Positions 1-3,705 of a stretch of DNA of 6,335 nucleotides are shown here, in pieces (within the stretch, counting starts at the first letter, position 1; every line of letters starts with the position of its first letter). The position numbers were made by a program, and so were the translations under genes. Source of the DNA: Deltaproteobacteria bacterium (GTDB lineage Bacteria; Desulfobacterota; Desulfobaccia; Desulfobaccales; 0-14-0-80-60-11); assembly GCA_023381945.1 (NCBI GenBank), contig JAMCQY010000314.1:1-6335 (forward strand). The letters are read 5' to 3'. The notes under the pieces are model-generated. The model searched no databases and was not told where the DNA came from. It saw nothing but the letters and a program-made list of their open reading frames with translations.

Positions 1-236
1 AATACCCCTTCCAACCCCAAATCCGTCAGCTGTTTCCACCAAACCTCCTGGGGCTGGTGCAGATCCAGGCCGAGGTCAGCCCCTTGGGCCGTAATGAGGG
101 TCAGATCCCAGCCCAGGGCCTGGTAGCGGGAGATGTATTCCCACAACTGGCCGTGGTGGTCCAGATTCTCTTTGCGATCCAGGATATGGCCGATTTCGTC
201 CTGGCCAATCCTGACGGTGAAATCTTTGGAACCCAC
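1..236 (-). CDS. Hypothetical protein, N-terminal fragment (3' end outside window)
   Basis: An open frame runs on the minus strand from a GTG at 234-236 off the left edge, giving 78 complete codons with no stop. It begins MGSKDFTVRIGQDEIGHILD and continues through RYQALGWDLTLITAQGADLG and HQPQEVWWKQLTDLGLEGV. The start is GTG because no ATG is in frame upstream and a purine-rich ribosome-binding tract (GGGGGAAAGGG, complement of 243-253) lies 6 bases before it. Composition is that of a soluble protein: no signal peptide or membrane segment is visible. I do not recognise the family with confidence. The pattern 'aromatic-x-ALGW-hydrophobic ... P-x-x-WW' loosely recalls the N-terminus of bifunctional primase/polymerase (Prim-Pol) proteins, but this is a weak guess from a fragment without catalytic residues. 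It lies downstream of the DUF599 gene on the same strand with a 204-base gap, so co-transcription is possible but not indicated. Confidence 0.72.
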   Translation of the reverse strand, partial: MGSKDFTVRIGQDEIGHILDRKENLDHHGQLWEYISRYQALGWDLTLITAQGADLGLDLHQPQEVWWKQLTDLGLEGV

Positions 237-345
237 TGAAAACCCTTTCCCCCGAGCATTTTGACCGGCAGACGGATAATTCCGCCCCAGGAATTCCGAC
301 AGAGAATCCTGTGCCTATATTGTTAAGGACAAGCAGGCTTGGAAC

Positions 346-364
346 AATCAGGGCAACCCTGATT
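346..364. repeat. Perfect 8-bp inverted repeat, 3-base loop
   Basis: AATCAGGG and CCCTGATT flank a CAA loop. The hairpin sits in the 204-base gap after the DUF599 gene and before the partial gene at the left edge. Neither strand has a T-run directly after the stem (the nearest, on the plus strand, starts about 10 bases away), so it is not a textbook rho-independent terminator. It could be a weak terminator, an mRNA 3'-end stabiliser or a protein-binding palindrome. The rest of 237-440 holds no open frame or RNA gene that I can support. Confidence 0.5.
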
Positions 365-440
365 CTGAGCTTCGTTTTTCCTCATTTTTGCCAAAAACCT
401 GGAAGGAAAGAGGAGCGAGGTTCGGTGGCTTGAGGAGCGA

Positions 441-1103
441 TCACGAGGCGGAGCCCCCGGGCCTGGCATCCAGGTGGTGTAAAGCCGCCAGCATGACTAT
501 GGTTCCCAGCAGCATCCAGATGGGCCCGAAAAGCCATAAGATCAGGAGCACCCCGATATAGTAGCCCCGCATGCCGGCGGTGTAATGAAAAGTGGCGTGG
601 GTAAGGATGCCACCGACATATTCCGGGGTGATCTTATGGGCCAGGGTGGAGGGGGTATTGATCATGAAATTGACGTGGTTGAAGTAGCGAATGGCCAGAG
701 TGAAGTTAAAGAAGATGACGAAGAAGTTGACGATAATTACCATGATCTTAAACAGCCACAGGACTCGGTGTTCCCGCACCAGTTCCTTGAGAAAGGGCGT
801 GATTTCCGCCATCTTCTCTGAGCTGGCCGCTATGCTGATCAATCCCAAACAGATGAGAATAGCCGTGGAGGCCAGAAAACTGGAGGCCATCACCCAGTTG
901 CGCAGGGTCTGGACCGCCAGGATGTCCCGATTGTCCTGCATAACGGATTCTACCCAGTGTCCCCGCAGGTGATTGGTGATGCCAATGGCGGTGGTCAAGG
1001 GGCGGCGGCGCACCTGGTAGAACAGGTGCAGATGGTAGATAATCAATAACAGGAAGGAGGCGGAGGTGAGATAGAGTTCCATATAGGGCGTCGACTCGAT
1101 CAT
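441..1103 (-). CDS. DUF599-family integral membrane protein
   Basis: This 220-residue protein has four clear hydrophobic segments, at about residues 9-29, 71-92, 114-138 and 181-208, so it should sit in the cytoplasmic membrane. The layout and conserved-looking stretches fit the DUF599 family (PF04654): an N-terminal helix followed by YHLHLFYQVRRRPLTTAIG, then ILAVQTLRN (61-69) leading into the second helix, FNFTLAIRYFNHVNF (132-146) after the third, and HATFHYTAGMRGYY (169-182) before the fourth. The molecular function of the family is not established, and I do not assign one. The start ATG at 1101-1103 is preceded by a good ribosome-binding site (GAGAGGG, 7 bases upstream). Another ATG 7 bases further upstream is out of frame. 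Length is typical for the family, with no break or frameshift. The gene is divergent from the methyltransferase and ends 204 bases before the next minus-strand gene, so it is probably transcribed alone or leads a loose two-gene unit. Confidence 0.88.
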   Translation of the reverse strand: MIESTPYMELYLTSASFLLLIIYHLHLFYQVRRRPLTTAIGITNHLRGHWVESVMQDNRDILAVQTLRNWVMASSFLASTAILICLGLISIAASSEKMAEITPFLKELVREHRVLWLFKIMVIIVNFFVIFFNFTLAIRYFNHVNFMINTPSTLAHKITPEYVGGILTHATFHYTAGMRGYYIGVLLILWLFGPIWMLLGTIVMLAALHHLDARPGGSAS

Positions 1104-1253
1104 GATTCATCCCTCTCAACGATGACCGAAGATTGGCGCAGCCGTGTTTGCGGGCCACCCTAACACGCTTTTGGGGCGGATGCAATCGGGCAATTCCGCC
1201 TCCGTGATGACTGGCCGAAACCCCGAATGGGCGCGGAAAACTGACCTTAGCCC

Positions 1254-1282
1254 TTGAGAAAAGTTCCGGCAACTTTTAAGAT
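1254..1282 (+). promoter_or_regulatory. Candidate sigma70 promoter for the DNA methyltransferase, with palindromic spacer
   Basis: TTGAGA (1254-1259, 5 of 6 matches to the -35 consensus) is followed by exactly 17 bases and TAAGAT (1277-1282, 4 of 6 matches to the -10 consensus). Transcription would start near 1289-1291, giving a leader of about 95 bases before the ATG at 1386. A perfect inverted repeat, AAAAGTT-CCGGC-AACTTTT (1259-1277), fills the spacer and touches both boxes, which is where a repressor operator could lie. The promoter is predicted only by consensus match. Confidence 0.45.
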
Positions 1283-1290
1283 GAAATAAA

Positions 1291-1371
1291 GACCGGAGAC
1301 GGGGGACGGGAGACCGGAGAAAGACCTAGGGAAGTCGTCTTACCCCGGTCTCCGGTTTCCCCGGTCTCCCG
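1291..1371. repeat. GC-rich degenerate repeat forming an inverted-repeat hairpin in the methyltransferase leader
   Basis: The left half carries ACCGGAGA twice (1292-1299, 1313-1320) and the right half carries CCCCGGTCTCC twice, 16 bases apart (1343-1353, 1359-1369). The halves are complementary: CGGGAGACCGG (1307-1317) pairs perfectly with CCGGTCTCCCG (1361-1371) over 11 bp, and ACCGGAGAC (1292-1300) can pair with GTCTCCGGT (1348-1356). A short inner stem AAGAC/GTCTT (1321-1325 with 1337-1341) caps the structure. The hairpin ends only 14 bases before the start codon. It may be a low-complexity intergenic repeat, a translation-control leader, or both. Confidence 0.7.
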
Positions 1372-1385
1372 CCATCAACCTATTT

Positions 1386-2618
1386 ATGTCGATTCGGGCC
1401 AAAATAATCATCGGCGACAGCCGTCAGATGCCGGAGGTGGCGGACGGGTCCGTCGAGCTGGTGGTCACCTCCCCGCCATATTGGCAGATCAAGGACTACG
1501 GCGCCGCCGGACAGACCGGCTTCGGGCAAAGCCTCCATGAATACTTGAAGGACCTATACCACACCTGGGGGGAGTGTTTCCGCCTGCTGCGCCCCGGCTG
1601 CCGGCTGTGCCTCAATATCGGCGACCAATTCGCCCGGACCAAGGTCTACGGCCGATATAAGATTATTCCTTTGCATGCGGAATTCATCGCCCAGTGCGAG
1701 GACCTCGGTTTCGATTTCATGGGCGCCATCATCTGGCGGAAAAAGACCACCATGAACCCCACGGGCGGCGCGGTCATCATGGGTTCCTATCCTTACCCGC
1801 CCAACGGCCTCCTGGAGATTGATTACGAATTCATTCAGATCTTCAAGAAGCCGGGTCCGGCCCGGCGCGTCAGCCCGGAGGTCAAGGCCGCGGCCAGGCT
1901 CACCAAAGAGGAATGGAAGGAGTATTTTGCCGGCCACTGGCAGTTCGGCGGGGCCCATAAATCAGGGCACGAGGCCAGGTTCCCGGAGGAACTACCCCGG
2001 CGGCTGATCCGCATGTTCACCTTTCCGGATGATACGGTGCTGGACCCGTTCCTGGGGAGCGGCACCACGGTCAAGGCAGCCCTGGAACTGGGGCGCCGGG
2101 CGGTGGGCTTCGAGATCAATCCTGCCTACCTGGACCTCATCAAGAAAAGTATCGGCAGGCGGGACGACTTCCAGATAATCGCCAGGCGTTCTGAAGGGCT
2201 TGATCTTCCGGACTCCCTTTATCTTCCCAGGATCAAGGAGGCCAAACCGCAGTTGGCCCCCGAAGTATTTGAAGCCCGGCGGGATAAATTATATAAAGTG
2301 GTGGAAATCCTGGAGGACGCCGCGATCAAACTGGATTCCGGCCAGACAGTCCGTTTCCTCGGAGTGAAAGTGGTTCAGGCCGCAGCAGTCAGACGCTACT
2401 TGACCGAACGCCTCCTGGGAAAATTTGTCCTGTTGAAATTTGATGGAGAAGAATCGCTTGATAAACAGGAACTAGCGGCCTACGTCTATTTGAAAAATAA
2501 GATATTCATCAATGCCTATCTGATCAAAGCAGGATTGGCCGAAGCGGATATAGAGTTAAAGCATAGATTGCGGGGGAGATTTTCCCGATTAATGGAGGCC
2601 AAACTCAAAGCGGGCTAA
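1386..2618 (+). CDS. Site-specific DNA methyltransferase, beta class (probably N4-cytosine), with C-terminal SNase-like domain
   Basis: This 410-residue protein transfers a methyl group from S-adenosylmethionine to a base in duplex DNA. The catalytic motif IV TSPPYW (28-33) comes before the cofactor-binding motif I DPFLGSGTT (220-228), which is the beta-class order. The S-P-P-Y form favours N4-cytosine over N6-adenine. Also visible are FRLLRPGCRLCLNIGD (65-80), a motif X-like FPEELPRRLI (199-208) and GFEINPAYLDLI (241-252) after motif I. The variable region around 130-195 is the likely target-recognition part; its target site cannot be read from sequence. The N-terminus KIIIGDS...DGSVELVVTSPPY is the usual family start, so ATG 1386 is secure, although no Shine-Dalgarno sequence precedes it. 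Residues after about 275 exceed the catalytic core: VRFLGVKVV (322-330), LLGKFVLLKFDG and LAAYVYLKNKIFINAYLIKAGLA (within 363-385) resemble an SNase fold. The gene ends in overlapping stops (TAATAA). No restriction gene is adjacent in the window. Confidence 0.9.
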   Translation: MSIRAKIIIGDSRQMPEVADGSVELVVTSPPYWQIKDYGAAGQTGFGQSLHEYLKDLYHTWGECFRLLRPGCRLCLNIGDQFARTKVYGRYKIIPLHAEFIAQCEDLGFDFMGAIIWRKKTTMNPTGGAVIMGSYPYPPNGLLEIDYEFIQIFKKPGPARRVSPEVKAAARLTKEEWKEYFAGHWQFGGAHKSGHEARFPEELPRRLIRMFTFPDDTVLDPFLGSGTTVKAALELGRRAVGFEINPAYLDLIKKSIGRRDDFQIIARRSEGLDLPDSLYLPRIKEAKPQLAPEVFEARRDKLYKVVEILEDAAIKLDSGQTVRFLGVKVVQAAAVRRYLTERLLGKFVLLKFDGEESLDKQELAAYVYLKNKIFINAYLIKAGLAEADIELKHRLRGRFSRLMEAKLKAG

Positions 2619-2639
2619 TAAAACCTGGAAATCCACCTG

Positions 2640-2704
2640 TTGTCACCCTGAGCGTAGCGAAGGTTTAGATTCTGCGGTCGCCTTTGGCTCACTCAGAATG
2701 ACAA
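2640..2704. repeat. Intergenic inverted repeat of the TGTCA...CTGAG / CTCAG...TGACA type
   Basis: The ends TTGTCACCCTGAG (2640-2652) and CTCAGAATGACAA (2692-2704) are inverted copies differing at two positions. The similarity continues inward: GCGTAGCGAAGG on the left against the complement of CCTTTGGCTCA on the right. This matches the widespread bacterial intergenic palindromes with TGTCATTCTGAGCG-type ends, which are found in many copies in unrelated genomes. It sits 21 bases after the methyltransferase stop. It has diverged from perfect symmetry, which suggests an old copy. It may protect the 3' end of the methyltransferase mRNA. Confidence 0.75.
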
Positions 2705-2726
2705 AAAAGAGATGTGCTCATATCAA
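2698..2726 (+). promoter_or_regulatory. Candidate sigma70 promoter for gpmA, -35 box at the edge of the intergenic repeat
   Basis: ATGACA (2698-2703, 5 of 6 matches to the -35 consensus) is followed by 17 bases and TATCAA (2721-2726, 4 of 6 matches to the -10 consensus). The region is AT-rich, unlike the surrounding genes. Transcription would begin near 2733, about 45 bases before the gpmA start. The -35 box is the conserved terminal TGACA of the inverted repeat. It is supported only by consensus match and position. Confidence 0.4.
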
Positions 2727-2745
2727 AAAATAGTAACTCAACTAA

Positions 2746-2766
2746 AAACTCGAAACTCGAAACTCA
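2746..2766. repeat. Three tandem 7-bp repeats (AAACTCG, AAACTCG, AAACTCA)
   Basis: Three back-to-back heptamers, two identical and the last with one change, lie just before the gpmA ribosome-binding site. They would be in the 5' leader if the upstream promoter is right. Function is unknown; a low-complexity remnant is the simplest reading. Copy-number change here could alter leader length but not the reading frame. Confidence 0.7.
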
Positions 2767-2767
2767 T

Positions 2768-2773
2768 GAGAGG
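2768..2773 (+). promoter_or_regulatory. Ribosome-binding site of gpmA
   Basis: GAGAGG is spaced 5 bases from the ATG at 2779. This decides the start: an in-frame GTG at 2773-2775 would add two residues but overlaps the Shine-Dalgarno sequence itself, so it is unlikely to be used. Confidence 0.75.
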
Positions 2774-2778
2774 TGAAA

Positions 2779-3528
2779 ATGAAAAAAATCGTCTTGTTGC
2801 GTCACGGCGAAAGCGTCTGGAATAAAGAAAACCGTTTTACCGGCTGGATTGATGTGGGCCTCTCCGAGCGGGGGGTGGGGGAGGCAGTGCAGGCGGGCCG
2901 CACCCTGGCCCAGGAGGGCTACGTCTTCGACGTGTGCTTCACTTCCATGTTGAAGCGGGCTATCAAGACCCTATGGCTGGCCCTGGAAGAGATGGATCTG
3001 ATGTGGCTGCCGGTTATGCATAGCTGGCGGCTCAATGAGCGCCATTACGGGGCCTTGCAGGGCCTGAATAAGGCCGAGACCGTGGAGAAACACGGCATGG
3101 AACAGGTGAAGATCTGGCGGCGCAGCTATGACGTGCCGCCGCCGGCGCTGACCAAGGACGATCCCTATTATCCGGGCCGCGACCCCCGGTATGCCGACAT
3201 CAATCCTTCAGAGATCCCCCTCACCGAATGCCTGAAAGACGTGGTGGCCCGCTTCCTGCCTCATTGGCACGAAGTTATTGCTCCGGCGGTGAAGGGGGGC
3301 CAACGGGTGCTCATCGCGGCCCACGGCAACAGTCTCCGGGCCCTGGTGAAATACCTGGATAACGTCCCCGATGCGGAGATCGTCGGCCTCAATATCCCTA
3401 CCGGCATACCCCTGGTCTATGAGCTCAATGATGATCTGACCCCCATCCGGCACTACTATCTGGGGGACCCGGAGACCGTGGCCAAGGCTATTCAATCGGT
3501 GGCCGACCAGTTGAAGAAGAAAGGCTGA
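2779..3528 (+). CDS. gpmA: 2,3-bisphosphoglycerate-dependent phosphoglycerate mutase
   Basis: This cytoplasmic glycolytic and gluconeogenic enzyme interconverts 3-phosphoglycerate and 2-phosphoglycerate, using 2,3-bisphosphoglycerate to prime a phosphohistidine. The 249-residue length matches bacterial GpmA. The N-terminal signature [10 protein letters not shown] (6-15) carries the phosphorylated His9 with Arg8. [15 protein letters not shown] (18-32) is characteristic of the dPGM subfamily. Arg60 (SMLKRAIKT), Glu87 ([18 protein letters not shown]), the paired arginines in WRRSYD (113-118) and the second catalytic histidine His182 in [14 protein letters not shown] (180-193) are all present, so the enzyme should be active. 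The C-terminal tail through [11 protein letters not shown] is complete. The frame is intact from ATG 2779 to the stop. Upstream lie the methyltransferase and a repeat; downstream is a convergent kinase gene. It is probably transcribed alone. Confidence 0.97.
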   Translation: MKKIVLLRHGESVWNKENRFTGWIDVGLSERGVGEAVQAGRTLAQEGYVFDVCFTSMLKRAIKTLWLALEEMDLMWLPVMHSWRLNERHYGALQGLNKAETVEKHGMEQVKIWRRSYDVPPPALTKDDPYYPGRDPRYADINPSEIPLTECLKDVVARFLPHWHEVIAPAVKGGQRVLIAAHGNSLRALVKYLDNVPDAEIVGLNIPTGIPLVYELNDDLTPIRHYYLGDPETVAKAIQSVADQLKKKG

Positions 3529-3647
3529 ACCGCGATAACCGCGTCGGAAAAGATCAGGGCCACACGTCAGACAAGAACAAATATGTCCTGATGTCGCTTG
3601 TCCTGTTGGTGCGGTCGGGGAGCGGGCTGTCTTGGAGAGCCGAAAGC

Positions 3648-3664
3648 GGGGACGCCGCGTCCCC
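3648..3664. terminator. GC hairpin between convergent gpmA and kinase genes; possible terminator without a U-tract
   Basis: GGGGACG-CCG-CGTCCCC is a perfect 7-bp stem with a 3-base loop, in the 177-base gap where two convergent genes end. A smaller hairpin CGGC-ATT-GCCG (3671-3681) follows, and a T-rich stretch (CTTTTTCTT, 3699-3707) lies further along on the plus strand. Position favours transcript termination, but neither strand has a T-run immediately after the main stem, so it is not a canonical rho-independent terminator. A structured intergenic repeat is equally possible. Nothing else in 3529-3705 is supported as a gene. Confidence 0.35.
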
Positions 3665-3705
3665 CGGAGCCGGCATTGCCGCCGGAGAAGACCTTCGCCT
3701 TTTTC

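Noticed and set aside
57..239. 60-residue plus-strand open frame at the left end
   Set aside because: It is antisense to the minus-strand frame at 1-236, which has a ribosome-binding site and more protein-like composition and continues off the edge.
300..330. Sigma54-like promoter (GGCAC...) on the minus strand upstream of the leftmost gene
   Set aside because: The second element lacks the required GC dinucleotide at the right spacing, and no enhancer-type sites are visible.
410..440. Direct repeat GAGGAGCGA (410-418 and 432-440) after the DUF599 stop
   Set aside because: Only two 9-bp copies in a purine-rich stretch; not enough to call an attachment site or array.
748..1272. 174-residue minus-strand open frame overlapping the DUF599 gene
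   Set aside because: It is an out-of-frame shadow of the DUF599 coding sequence, with Arg/His/Pro-rich low-information sequence. Its 5' part lies in the divergent intergenic region and shows no coding character.
1291..1371. CRISPR-like or riboswitch reading of the GGAGACCGG/CCGGTCTCC repeats
   Set aside because: The units are too short, inverted and irregularly spaced for a CRISPR array, and no known riboswitch core is recognisable.
2773..2778. GTG as the gpmA start, adding two residues
   Set aside because: The GTG overlaps the Shine-Dalgarno sequence. The ATG at 2779 has ideal spacing and gives the usual GpmA N-terminus.
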